From the NCBI RefSeq assembly GCF_004348515.1, contig NZ_SMKH01000036.1, forward strand, positions 1 through 38,954: a stretch of DNA of 38,954 nt, given 5' to 3'. Under the pieces are notes generated by a model. It made no database searches, was not told the DNA's origin, and was given only the letters and a program-made list of their open reading frames with translations. Position 1 is the stretch's first letter. Each line of letters begins with the position of its first letter. This DNA is from Actinomadura sp. KC345. Its GTDB lineage: Bacteria; Actinomycetota; Actinomycetes; Streptosporangiales; Streptosporangiaceae. The translations under genes and the position numbers were made by a program. Positions 14,544-22,302 of this stretch are shown here, piece after piece.

Positions 14544-14581
14544 CCACGGGCACGCACCACGGGCATCGACCACGGGCATCC
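14543..14581 (+). repeat. Three tandem copies of a 13-bp repeat
   Basis: ACCACGGGCACGC, ACCACGGGCATCG and ACCACGGGCATCC stand head to tail, starting in the stop codon of the 37-aa ORF. Confidence 0.85.
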
Positions 14582-14737
14582 GGGAAGATCACACGCTTGG
14601 CCGCGGCAAGTCGCTTGACTGCCGAGATCGCCTCCCGACAGGCTGTGACCAACCCCCTACCTGAGCCTTCCGCCCGGCGGTCTGCCCGGCCCCCGTGACA
14701 CTCCGGACGGAGCGGCTCGATCCGCCGGAGGCGTCCT

Positions 14738-16252
14738 GTGTGTGCCGAGGAGTATCCCGTCCCCGACAACTCGCGCACCTCCGAGGCGGGCGCCGGGTGG
14801 GTCTGCCAGAAGCCCGGCACGTTCCACGATCGTCTGCCCCAGCGCGTCGCCGACTTCTCCTGGCGCCATCCCAGAGTGCTGTGGCGCTCCCGCAACGACG
14901 TACTCGCGCGCCTGTTCAGCGACCCGTCGAACGCGATCCGCCGCCGCTGCGTCGCCGCGCTGCGGGAGCGCGGGACACCGGCCGCGTTCACCGTCCACCG
15001 CTCGGAGCCGGAGTTCTCGTTCGCCCTGCTGGGCGACACCGGGGAGGGCGACCGGTCGCAGTACGCGGTGGTCCCGCCGCTGCTGAACGCCGCGGCAGGC
15101 ACCGACTTCATGATCATCGCCAGTGACGTGATCTATCCGGCCGGGGACGCCGACCAGTACCCGGACAAGTTCTTCCGCCCCTACCAGGACTACCCGGCGC
15201 CCATCTACGCCCTGCCCGGCAACCACGACTGGTACGACGGCCTCCGCGGTTTCCTCCACGTCTTCTGCGACCTGGACGAGGACTGCTCGCCGCCGCCGTG
15301 GCGCGGCCCGCTCTCCTTCCTCCCCCGCCTCCTGTGGCGGCGCCCCGGCGAGGTCGACGCCGACGCGCTCGCGGAGGTCCGCCGCAGGTACCGGGGCGCC
15401 CCGGGGCAGCAGGGCGTCCAGCCGGGGCCGTACTGGGCGATCGACACGCCCTCCCTGCGCATCGTCGGGATCGACACGGGGATCACGGGCGTCGTCGACC
15501 GCGACCAGGGCCGCTGGCTGCGGGAGGTGTCCGGGGGACCGAAACCCAAGCTGCTCGTGACCGGAAAGCCGCTGTACGTGGACGACGAGCACCGCCCGGG
15601 GAAGATCGAGGGCGGCGGGACGGTCGACGAGATCGTCCGGGATCCGGCGCACAACTACGTCGCGGCCATCGGCGGCGACATCCACAACTACCAGCGCTAT
15701 CCGCTGGCGACCGGCGACGGGCGAACGATCCAGTACATCGTCTCCGGCGGCGGAGGCGCGTTCATGCACGCGACCCACACGATCCCGCGGACGCGCGTGG
15801 TGGAGGAGGACCGCTTCCGCTGCTACCCGCTGCGCGGCGACTCCCTCTCCCGCTACAGCAAGCTGTACGGCCGGTGGCTGCGCCTGCCCAAGCTCTTCGA
15901 GCTCACCCCGGAGGACGCCACCGCCGCCGTCCGGCACCGGCTCGGCATCAGGCCGGGCCGCGGCTACGAGAGCCCGGCCCCGTCCCGCCGCGCCCGCTTC
16001 GTCGCGGTCGTCCTGGGCGTCCCGCGCGGCGACAAGCGCCGTCCCCGGATGCTGCGCGCCCCCGTCCACAAGCTGCCGCAGCGCTTCCGCTCCGAACTGG
16101 CCGACTGGGACGACCCGCCGTTCTTCAAGAGCTTCCTGCGCCTGGACGTGACCGAATCGGAACTCCGCATCCGCTGCCACGCCGCCACGGGCTGCGGTGA
16201 CCACGAGGCGTCCCCGCCCTGCGAGGACGAGGTCACGATTCCGCTGCGCTAG
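14738..16252 (+). CDS. Metallophosphoesterase
   Basis: A 504-aa calcineurin-like phosphoesterase. The metal-binding series is visible: LLGDTGEGD (about 94-102), IASDVIYPAGD, ALPGNHDWYDG (GNHD), and AAIGGDIHNYQRY (GGDxH type), with SGGGGAFMHATH closing the domain. The region after about residue 350 is basic and variable and ends with paired cysteines (CHAATGCGDHEASPPC). There is no clear signal peptide, so it is probably cytoplasmic. It is longer than simple phosphoesterases because of an inserted segment around 175-230. GTG 14738 follows GGAGG by six bases. The substrate is unknown. Confidence 0.85.
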   Translation: MCAEEYPVPDNSRTSEAGAGWVCQKPGTFHDRLPQRVADFSWRHPRVLWRSRNDVLARLFSDPSNAIRRRCVAALRERGTPAAFTVHRSEPEFSFALLGDTGEGDRSQYAVVPPLLNAAAGTDFMIIASDVIYPAGDADQYPDKFFRPYQDYPAPIYALPGNHDWYDGLRGFLHVFCDLDEDCSPPPWRGPLSFLPRLLWRRPGEVDADALAEVRRRYRGAPGQQGVQPGPYWAIDTPSLRIVGIDTGITGVVDRDQGRWLREVSGGPKPKLLVTGKPLYVDDEHRPGKIEGGGTVDEIVRDPAHNYVAAIGGDIHNYQRYPLATGDGRTIQYIVSGGGGAFMHATHTIPRTRVVEEDRFRCYPLRGDSLSRYSKLYGRWLRLPKLFELTPEDATAAVRHRLGIRPGRGYESPAPSRRARFVAVVLGVPRGDKRRPRMLRAPVHKLPQRFRSELADWDDPPFFKSFLRLDVTESELRIRCHAATGCGDHEASPPCEDEVTIPLR

Positions 16253-16304
16253 CGGCCCGCGGCTTGGAGAATCGCCCAGAAATGTCGGCGAAGGCGGCGA
16301 TGTC

Positions 16305-16321
16305 GGCGCGCGACGCGCGCC
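16305..16321. terminator. GC hairpin downstream of the metallophosphoesterase
   Basis: GGCGCGC (16305-16311) pairs with GCGCGCC (16315-16321) around GAC, 52 bp after the stop codon and before the likely promoter of the DUF4234 gene. Confidence 0.4.
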
Positions 16322-16407
16322 GATCCCGTTACTGTCTTCAGGCACCAACGGGTGACCGGTAACGGGCGGTCGACCGAAGAACGACCGCATCACAGGAGAG
16401 CGACTCA

Positions 16408-16899
16408 ATGAGCTATCCCCAGCAGGGCCAGGGCCAGCAGCACGCCCATCAGGGCGGTTACGCGCCCGCACAGCAGCAGCAGGCGCCCGTCGCCGTCGGC
16501 GCGGGCGCGAACATGAAGCGCCGCAATCCGATCGGCGCCTGGCTCGGCCTGCCCATCATCACCTTCGGCATCTACGGCCTCGTGTGGTTCTTCAAGGTCC
16601 ACAACGAGCTGCACGAGTACGACCGCCGCATCGGCAACTCCGCCGTGAACGCGTTGCTGTCCCTGCTCTTCGGCGCCATCACCTTCGGCATCTGGCCCCT
16701 GGTCATGTGGGTCAAGCTCGCGGGCCGCATCGCCGCCGCGCAGCGCGCCGCCGGCCTCCCCGCGACCTGCAGCGGAGGCATCGGCTTCCTGCTCGGCATC
16801 ATCGGCTTCGGCGTCCTGTACTACCAGATCCAGCTCAACAAGATCGTCGACCGCTACGGCGACACCCCGGCAGGCCAGCAGGTCTCCCTCGTGGCGTAG
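16408..16899 (+). CDS. DUF4234-like membrane protein
   Basis: A 163-aa protein with a Gln-rich, disordered N-terminus (QQGQGQQHAHQ, PAQQQQAPV) followed by the conserved region. KRRNPIGAWLGLPIITFGIYGLVWFF forms the first helix, with HNELHEYDRR at the first cytosolic face. A second hydrophobic stretch (ALLSLLFGAITFGIWPLVMW) and a third (GIGFLLGIIGFGVLYYQIQLN) follow. The GIYxLVWFFK...E pattern is typical of DUF4234. The function is unknown; the Gln/Pro-rich tail is common in actinobacterial membrane proteins of this group. CAGGAGAG lies seven bases before the ATG. Confidence 0.85.
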   Translation: MSYPQQGQGQQHAHQGGYAPAQQQQAPVAVGAGANMKRRNPIGAWLGLPIITFGIYGLVWFFKVHNELHEYDRRIGNSAVNALLSLLFGAITFGIWPLVMWVKLAGRIAAAQRAAGLPATCSGGIGFLLGIIGFGVLYYQIQLNKIVDRYGDTPAGQQVSLVA

Positions 16900-16931
16900 T
16901 TGTCTGTAGTTCCCTTGGCGGTCGGGCCCTG

Positions 16932-17058
16932 GGGGCCCTCCCTTCGGCGGGCGCTGCGTGCGATCGCTGCATCGCTCCGGCTCGCCTTGCGGCTCGCTTC
17001 GCGATCAGGTTTCTCGCTTCGCTCGAAACCTGCCTTCGGACGCGATCGCAGCGGTTCC
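16932..17058 (-). repeat. Intergenic repeat family B, copy B1
   Basis: Read on the minus strand this aligns with 30306-30404 through shared blocks: GCGATCGCGTCCGAAGGCAG followed by GTTTCGAGC, GAAACCTGATCGC, CGGAGCGATGC, and CCCGCCGAAGG with AGGGC. The core is a perfect 8-bp stem, CAGGTTTC (17006-17013) with GAAACCTG (17025-17032). B1 is longer than B2 by an extra GCGAAGCGAGCC-type spacer. It lies in the 363-bp gap between the DUF4234 gene and the polymerase gene. Confidence 0.85.
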
Positions 17059-17151
17059 GGTTGTCGCGGGGTTGCTGTGGTGGCTGGTGTCGGCGCTGTA
17101 GTGGGTGCTGGTGGGTGTGGCGGCTTAGGAGAACTTCAGACTTGGAGAAGT

Positions 17152-17215
17152 GAAGGCTACGGCCCTGGCCTTCTGACTTGGGGACCCCTTCGTGCGCACC
17201 CGTCGCGGAGGGGTC
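17152..17215 (+). terminator. Hairpin cluster upstream of the polymerase gene
   Basis: GAAGGC (17152-17157) pairs with GCCTTC (17168-17173), and GACCCCT (17183-17189) pairs with AGGGGTC (17209-17215), the latter followed by a T-rich TTCGCTTGTCC. They may end the DUF4234 transcript; no gene is seen in 16900-17262. Confidence 0.4.
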
Positions 17216-17262
17216 TTCGCTTGTCCTCGGGTTCTGTCGGTGGCGGCGGTCAGAATGGGCGT

Positions 17263-18996
17263 GTGCGGATCGCGGTGGCTGCGGGGCCTGGGGACGGGGG
17301 AGTACTGCGGCCGCTCGATGAGGACGGGACGCCCGCCGGTCCTGTTCAGGACGTCTCCGATCTGGTCGCCGCCGTTCGGGAGTGGGAGCGGGGCGAGGCG
17401 CCGCGGTGGGTGTGGGCGTCCACGGCGCGGCTCTATCCCAGGCTGCTGGACGCGGGCCTGCGGGTGGGTCGCTGCCATGATCTGGAGCTGGTCGAGAACC
17501 TCCTGCTCGGGCACGCGGGGCGGCACGGGGAGCCGCGCTCGGTCCGGGCGGCGTGGGCGCGGTCGCGTGGGGAGCCCGTGCCGGCGGACCGGCCTCCGCA
17601 GGAAGAGCCGGCGCAGGCGTCGCTTTTCGACGACGGTGCGCACAAGGCCGCCGACGACATCGAGCAGATCGTCGCCGTGCACGCGGAGCAGCAGCGAGCC
17701 ATGGCCGTGCTCGACGGGTTCGGGCTGCTCGGCGCGGCGGAGTCGGCGGGGGCGCTGGTGGCGGCCGAGATGACGCATGACGGGCTGCCGTGGTCGGCCG
17801 AGAAGCATGACGGGCTGCTCACCGAGCTGCTCGGGCCGCGCCCGTCCGGTGGCCTGCGGCCCCGCAGGCTCCAGGATCTCGCCGACCGGATCAGCGCGGC
17901 GTTCGGCCCGCGCACGCACGTCAACCCCGACTCCCCGGCGCAGATCCTCAAGGCGTTCGCGTCCGCGGGCCTGCCGGTCCCGTCCACGCGTGCGCACGTG
18001 CTCAAGCGGCTCGACCATCCGGCCGTGCCGCTGCTGCTGGAGTACAAGGAGCTCGCGCGGCTCCACGCCGCCCACGGCTGGGCGTGGCTGGACACCTGGG
18101 TCGGCGGCGGGCGGTTCCGTCCCGAGTACGTGGTCGGCGGCGTGGTGTCGGGGCGGTGGGCGACGAACGGCGGGGGCGCCCTGCAGATCCCGCGCGTCCT
18201 GCGCAGGGCCGTCGTCGCCGATCCCGGCTGGACGCTGGTCGTCGCGGACGCGGCCCAGCTGGAACCCCGGGTGCTCGCCGCCCTCGCGGGCGACCGGGCG
18301 TTCGCGGCCGCCGCCGCCCACGGCGACCTTTACGAGGCCCTCGCCGACGCCTTCGCCGGAGCGCCGAGCGGAGCTCGTCGGTTGGAAGGTGGCGGGTGGG
18401 GGCTGGAGGACGGTCTCTCCGCGCGGGACAAGGCCAAGCTCGCGCTGCTGTCCGCCATGTACGGGGGTGGGACGGGTGAGGCGGTGCAGCTTCTCGCCGT
18501 GCTCAAGAACCGGTTCCCCGACGCGTTCGAATACGTGGAGGCCGCCGCGCGGGCGGGGGAGCGCGGGCACCTCGTCCGGTCCCGGCTGGGCCGCACCTGT
18601 CCGCCGCCCTCGGCCGGATGGCGCGCACTGACCTCGGCCGGCGACGACGACGCGCCCTCGGGGTCGCGCCAGGGCACGGCGGCGCAGGCGCTGCGCAGCC
18701 GGGGGCGTTTCACCCGCAACTTCGTCGTCCAGGCCACCGCCGCGGACTGGGCGCTCGCGCTCCTCGGCTCCCTGCGCCGCCGCCTCACCCCGCTCGGCGT
18801 CCCGTCCTCCACCCCGCGGTTGGTGTTCTTCCAGCACGATGAAGTGATCGTGCATACGCCCGCCGAGCTGGCCGGGGACGTCGCGGACGCCGTCCGCGCC
18901 TCGGCGGACGAGGCGCGGCGGCTCCTGTTCGGCGATACCCCGGTCGTGTTCCCCATGGAGATCGCGGTCGTGGAACGCTACGCCGACGCCAAGTAG
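17263..18996 (+). CDS. Bifunctional 3'-5' exonuclease/DNA polymerase (PolA-like)
   Basis: A 577-aa actinobacterial family A polymerase-like protein, much shorter than DNA polymerase I and without a 5' nuclease. The N-terminal ~200 residues correspond to a diverged exonuclease domain. The polymerase core shows SGRWATNGGGALQIPR, motif A VVADAAQLEPRVLA, the fingers helix RDKAKLALLSAMYGGGTGEA (motif B), and motif C FQHDEVIVH. Its cellular role is not established; repair synthesis is likely. GTG 17263 is chosen because CAGAAT (17251-17256), a good -10, ends six bases before it with no ribosome binding site. The open frame upstream runs through repeat B1 and is not coding. A 17-codon repeat peptide (PSGARRLEGGGWGLEDG, about 367-384) is inserted just before motif B. 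Confidence 0.87.
   Translation: MRIAVAAGPGDGGVLRPLDEDGTPAGPVQDVSDLVAAVREWERGEAPRWVWASTARLYPRLLDAGLRVGRCHDLELVENLLLGHAGRHGEPRSVRAAWARSRGEPVPADRPPQEEPAQASLFDDGAHKAADDIEQIVAVHAEQQRAMAVLDGFGLLGAAESAGALVAAEMTHDGLPWSAEKHDGLLTELLGPRPSGGLRPRRLQDLADRISAAFGPRTHVNPDSPAQILKAFASAGLPVPSTRAHVLKRLDHPAVPLLLEYKELARLHAAHGWAWLDTWVGGGRFRPEYVVGGVVSGRWATNGGGALQIPRVLRRAVVADPGWTLVVADAAQLEPRVLAALAGDRAFAAAAAHGDLYEALADAFAGAPSGARRLEGGGWGLEDGLSARDKAKLALLSAMYGGGTGEAVQLLAVLKNRFPDAFEYVEAAARAGERGHLVRSRLGRTCPPPSAGWRALTSAGDDDAPSGSRQGTAAQALRSRGRFTRNFVVQATAADWALALLGSLRRRLTPLGVPSSTPRLVFFQHDEVIVHTPAELAGDVADAVRASADEARRLLFGDTPVVFPMEIAVVERYADAK
18363..18413 (+). repeat. 51-bp dispersed repeat, copy A5 (in-frame in the polymerase)
   Basis: Runs from GCCGAGCGG to GGAGGACGG. 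It lies between YEALADAFAG and LSARDKAKLALL, where other polymerases of this group are expected to run almost directly from the DAF helix into R-x-x-AK. The hairpin CGAGC-GGA-GCTCG is intact and the 3' half is G-rich (GGTGGCGGGTGGGGGC). Confidence 0.9.
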
Positions 18997-19009
18997 CAAG
19001 TAGGCCGCC

Positions 19010-19150
19010 AGGGCCCGGATGGTGTTGGCGGCGGCGGCCACGACGACCCGTGGACGCAAGCGCCCGTCGGTGCGCTCGGATACGTAACGGGCGCGCCGTC
19101 GTGGACGACGGCGACCTCCAGGGAGCGGCGCCAGTCCGGCGGGCCGCTGT
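19010..19150 (-). pseudogene. Possible remnant of a TetR-type regulator C-terminus
   Basis: On the minus strand one frame reads ARYVSERTDGRLRPRV and continues VVAAAANTIRALAAYLL. This resembles the end of TetR C-terminal domains (xERTGxxxxxLRPRVxAAAxxAAxRA). The segment before it continues in another frame as DWRRSLEVAVVHDG, as expected after a frameshift. No start or helix-turn-helix remains in the 218-bp gap. The remnant lies just downstream of the monooxygenase on the same strand, where a regulator would be natural. Similarity is judged by eye only. Confidence 0.35.
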
Positions 19151-19164
19151 GACAGAGACCTGAA

Positions 19165-19193
19165 GGCGCGGCGAGGCGGGGGCTCGCCGCGCC
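19165..19193. terminator. Bidirectional terminator between polymerase and monooxygenase
   Basis: GGCGCGGCGAG (19165-19175) pairs perfectly with CTCGCCGCGCC (19183-19193). It lies 22 bp from the monooxygenase stop and serves the convergent genes. Confidence 0.7.
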
Positions 19194-19214
19194 GTCGGAG
19201 CGGGGAGCGGGTGC

Positions 19215-20477
19215 TCAGCCGGAGGGCGTGTAGGACGGGCGGGTGTTGAGCGTCTCGACGTCGGAGAACGACGTCTGCCGGTAGGCGCCCGCGATGGTGT
19301 TCAGCTCGGCCGGCTCCAGGACGTCCTCGATCGCGTCGAAACCCCGCGGTGCGCGCTCGCTGACGGTCTGCAGGATGCGGTCGGCGGGCATGTCCCGGCA
19401 GGCCAGCACGATGCGGTTGACCGCTTCGCGGCGCTCGTGCTCGTAGCCGAGCAGCCCGTCGGCGGGATCGGCGGCCCTGGCCAGCTCGTGCGCCAGGACG
19501 CGGGCGTCGAGGACGGCCTGCGAACCGCCGTTGGAGCCGATCGGGTACATCGGGTGGGCGGCGTCGCCGAGCAGGGTCACCCGGCCGGACGTCCAGCGGT
19601 CGAGCGGGTCCCGGTCGACCATCGGGTACTCCAGGATCTCCGTCGTGGCGGCCAGCATCGCCGGGATGTCCAGCCAGTCGAACGTCCAGTCCGCGAAGTA
19701 GGGGAGCACGTCCTCCAGGCGGCCCGTCCGGTTCCAGTCGGCGGTGTCGTTGAGCCGGTCGCCGGCGAGCTTCACCTCCGCGACCCAGTTGAGGAGCGCC
19801 CGGCCGCGGCGCTCGGCGCGCATGGAGATCGGGTAGACGACCATCTTGGAGGCGGCGTTGCTGCCCGCGACGGCCAGGGCCCGCCCGTTCAGGAACGGCT
19901 CGCCCTCGGTGACGCCGCGCCACATCCTGATGCCGTTCCACCGCGGCGCGGTCTCGCCCGGGTGGAGCTGCGCGCGGACGGCGGAGTGCAGCCCGTCGGC
20001 GCCGATCAGCACGTCGGCCGTGGCGGTGCCGGCGGTCCCGGACGCGCGGTCGAGCAGGCGCGCGCGCACCTGCGTCCCGTCCTGCTCGAAGCCCTCGAAC
20101 ACGGTTCCGGTGCGGACGGCGTCCTTGCCGAGCCGTGCCAGGACCGCGTCGAGCAGCGTCATCTGCAGCTCCCCGCGGTGGATCGAGTACTGCGGCCACT
20201 TGTAGCCGAGCTCCCGCCCCCGGGGCTCGGCCCAGATACGGCCTCCGTACCGGTCGAAATGCACCATCTCGGCGGTCGGGATGCCGATCCCGGCCAGCTC
20301 GTCGCCGAGCCCCAGCTCGGTCAGCTCCCGGACGGCGTGGGGGAGCAGGTTGATGCCGACGCCGAGCGGCCGGAGCCGGACGGCGGAGTCGACGACGAGG
20401 GCCTCGACACCGGCCTCGTGCAGGCTCAACGCGGTGGTGAGCCCGCCGATCCCCGCACCCACGATGAGTACGCGCAT
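19215..20477 (-). CDS. PhzS-like FAD-dependent aromatic monooxygenase
   Basis: A 420-aa class A flavin monooxygenase. It has MRVLIVGAGIGGLTTALSL (FAD GxGxxG), RPLGVGINLLPHAV, YSIHRGELQMTLLDAVLARL, VLIGADGLHSAVRAQLHP (DG motif), and TLLGDAAHPMYPIGSNGGSQ (GD motif). By memory the whole layout, including MWRGVTE, DWNRTGRLEDVLPYFADW and YPMVDRDPL, closely follows Pseudomonas PhzS, which hydroxylates and decarboxylates a phenazine carboxylate. An aromatic carboxylate or similar compound is therefore a likely substrate, but no phenazine genes are in the window. A strong GGGAGG lies six bases before the ATG. It lies downstream of an ABC importer on the same strand, separated by a hairpin. Confidence 0.85.
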   Translation of the reverse strand: MRVLIVGAGIGGLTTALSLHEAGVEALVVDSAVRLRPLGVGINLLPHAVRELTELGLGDELAGIGIPTAEMVHFDRYGGRIWAEPRGRELGYKWPQYSIHRGELQMTLLDAVLARLGKDAVRTGTVFEGFEQDGTQVRARLLDRASGTAGTATADVLIGADGLHSAVRAQLHPGETAPRWNGIRMWRGVTEGEPFLNGRALAVAGSNAASKMVVYPISMRAERRGRALLNWVAEVKLAGDRLNDTADWNRTGRLEDVLPYFADWTFDWLDIPAMLAATTEILEYPMVDRDPLDRWTSGRVTLLGDAAHPMYPIGSNGGSQAVLDARVLAHELARAADPADGLLGYEHERREAVNRIVLACRDMPADRILQTVSERAPRGFDAIEDVLEPAELNTIAGAYRQTSFSDVETLNTRPSYTPSG

Positions 20478-20495
20478 GAATCGCCTCCCGTTCGT

Positions 20496-20540
20496 CCGGG
20501 GCAGGCGGGGCCGGTGTGGTGGCGGCCCCGTCCGCCCCGG
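20496..20540 (-). terminator. Hairpin between the ABC ATPase and monooxygenase genes
   Basis: CCGGGGCAGGCGGGGCC (20496-20512) pairs with GGCCCCGTCCGCCCCGG (20524-20540) with two mismatches. It may attenuate read-through from the transporter operon into the monooxygenase. Confidence 0.55.
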
Positions 20541-20589
20541 TCTCGTTCCCGTTCGCCGCTCGTGGCGGCGGTCTTCACATGCGGGCCGT

Positions 20590-21447
20590 TCAGCGGGCGG
20601 GCTTGGTGCCCTGGCCCGCGGCGGACTCCTTCAGGTCCTCCGCCTCCGGCTTCGCCGACCCGGACTGTGCGCCGGCGGGGGCCGCGCCGGGCACCTTCGC
20701 GCCGCCGCGGACCAGCCGGCCGACCTCGGCCCGGAGCTGGACGAACTCGGGCAGACCCCGGGTGTCGATCTGGTCCCGGACGGAGGGCAGCCCGACCTGG
20801 AGGTCGGCGTGCACCCGGGCGGGCGAGCGGTTCAGCACGACCACCCGGTCACCGACGTAGACGCTCTCATCGATGTCGTGGGTGACCAGGAGGATCGTCA
20901 TCTTCTGGGTGCGGTGCACCTCCAGAACGAGGTCCTCCAGGTCCTCCCGGGTCTGGGCGTCCACGGAACCGAACGGCTCGTCCATCAGCATCAGCGAGGG
21001 GCGGTAGGCCAGCGCACGCGCGATCGACACGCGCTGCTGCATCCCGCCCGACAGCTGCCACGGGTACTTGCGGCCCGCGTCGTGCAGGCCGACCGACTCC
21101 AGGGCCTCCTGCGCGGCGGCGCGCCGCTCCGAGCGCGACTTCCCGCGCCGGCGCAGCGGCAGCGCGACGTTGTCGCGGACGCTGAGCCAGGGGAACAGCG
21201 ATCGGCTGTAGTCCTGGAACACCACGGCGAGGTCGTCGGGCACGCCGGTGATCGGCTTCCCGTCCAGGGTGAGGTTCCCGCCGGTCGGGCGGATCAGCCC
21301 GGCGATGCAGCGCAGCAGGGTGGACTTGCCGCATCCGGACGGCCCGACGATGCTGACGAGCTGCCCGTCCGGGACGGTGAGGTCCAGGCCGTCGAGGGCT
21401 CGGTGGCCGTCGCCGTAGGAGTGTGTGAGGCCGGTTATCTGAAGCAT
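20590..21447 (-). CDS. ABC importer ATPase (SsuB/TauB/NrtD type)
   Basis: A 285-aa ATP-binding subunit. Walker A is GPSGCGKST (about 39-47), the Q-loop region VVFQDYSRSLFPW is typical of the sulfonate/nitrate/taurine group, the signature is LSGGMQQR, Walker B LMLMDEP, and the switch His is in VTHDIDESVYVGD. The last ~40 residues are an Ala/Gly/Lys-rich disordered tail (GAAPAGAQSGSAKPEAEDLKE) beyond the usual domain. It energises the two permeases encoded upstream. It is separated from the adjacent permease gene by about 50 bp, unlike the other genes of the operon, which overlap. Confidence 0.92.
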   Translation of the reverse strand: MLQITGLTHSYGDGHRALDGLDLTVPDGQLVSIVGPSGCGKSTLLRCIAGLIRPTGGNLTLDGKPITGVPDDLAVVFQDYSRSLFPWLSVRDNVALPLRRRGKSRSERRAAAQEALESVGLHDAGRKYPWQLSGGMQQRVSIARALAYRPSLMLMDEPFGSVDAQTREDLEDLVLEVHRTQKMTILLVTHDIDESVYVGDRVVVLNRSPARVHADLQVGLPSVRDQIDTRGLPEFVQLRAEVGRLVRGGAKVPGAAPAGAQSGSAKPEAEDLKESAAGQGTKPAR

Positions 21448-21498
21448 CGCGGCCGCCTTTTCTGTGTGTGCGTTCTGAGGGTCAGCATGGGGTCGTCG

Positions 21499-22302
21499 TC
21501 AGTTCGCGAGCCGCTGCGCGCCGACGTGCCAGGACAGGAGGCGTCGTTCCAGGAGCATGAAGACGGCGTTGAACAGGAACCCGAGGATGCCCAGCATGAC
21601 GATGCCGGCCCACATCCGGGGCAGCTCGAACGCCCGCTGGGCGCCGATGAGCTCGGAGCCGATGCCCGCGGTGCTGCCGAACAGCTCCGAGATGACCATG
21701 AGGATCAGCGCGAACGACAGCGCCACCCGGAGTCCCGCGAAGATCTTCGGTGCCGCCGCCGGGAGGATGATCGTCACCATCCGGCGCAGCCGGCCGATGC
21801 CGAACACCCGGGCCGTCTCCAGCTGGAGGCTTTCCACGGTGCGGACGCCGTCGCAGGTGTTGAGCAGCACCGGCCACACCACGCCGAACGCGATCGTGAC
21901 GATCTGCATCGTCGCGCCGAGCTGGAACACGATGATGAAGAACGGCAGCAGCGTCGGCGGCGGCACGGCCCGCAGGAACTCCAGCACCGGGGACGCCATG
22001 TCGTACAGGACCTGGGACCGTCCGATCGCCGCGCCCACCACGACGCCGACGGCGCCCGCGGCGGCCCATCCGACGAAGAGGTGGGTCAGGCTGGTGGAGA
22101 AGTCGTCCGTCGCGTTGTCCGTAAGGAACAAACTGGACGCGGGCCCCGAGAACCAGAGTTCGTGCAGCGCCTTGATGATCGTGCTGGGCGGCGGGAAATA
22201 GGTCTCGTTCACCGCACGGGTGATCAGCTCCCACCCGATGACGAAGAGGACGACGAGCCAGGCGCGTTCGACGAACCCTCGCAGGGCTTTCAGGGCCCTC
22301 AT
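21499..22302 (-). CDS. ABC importer permease (second)
   Basis: A 267-aa inner-membrane permease of the BPD transporter family. The first helix is WLVVLFVIGWELITRA, followed by FPPPSTIIKALHELW, typical of SsuC/TauC-like permeases. The coupling-helix EAA loop reads QLETARVFGIGRLRRMVTII followed by LPAAAPKIFAGLRVAL. Its ATG overlaps the stop of the preceding permease as ATGA, so the two should be made in equal amounts as a heterodimer. The longer open frame toward 22887 is a shadow of the first permease. Confidence 0.9.
   Translation of the reverse strand: MRALKALRGFVERAWLVVLFVIGWELITRAVNETYFPPPSTIIKALHELWFSGPASSLFLTDNATDDFSTSLTHLFVGWAAAGAVGVVVGAAIGRSQVLYDMASPVLEFLRAVPPPTLLPFFIIVFQLGATMQIVTIAFGVVWPVLLNTCDGVRTVESLQLETARVFGIGRLRRMVTIILPAAAPKIFAGLRVALSFALILMVISELFGSTAGIGSELIGAQRAFELPRMWAGIVMLGILGFLFNAVFMLLERRLLSWHVGAQRLAN

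Noticed and set aside
16900..17262. Upstream extension of the polymerase reading frame
   Set aside because: It runs through repeat B1 and hairpins, and the promoter-like CAGAAT six bases before GTG 17263 marks the start.
17125..20199. A 1024-codon minus-strand open frame across the polymerase gene and part of the monooxygenase
   Set aside because: An antisense or off-frame shadow. Only the short TetR-like stretch at 19010-19150 looked meaningful and is reported separately.
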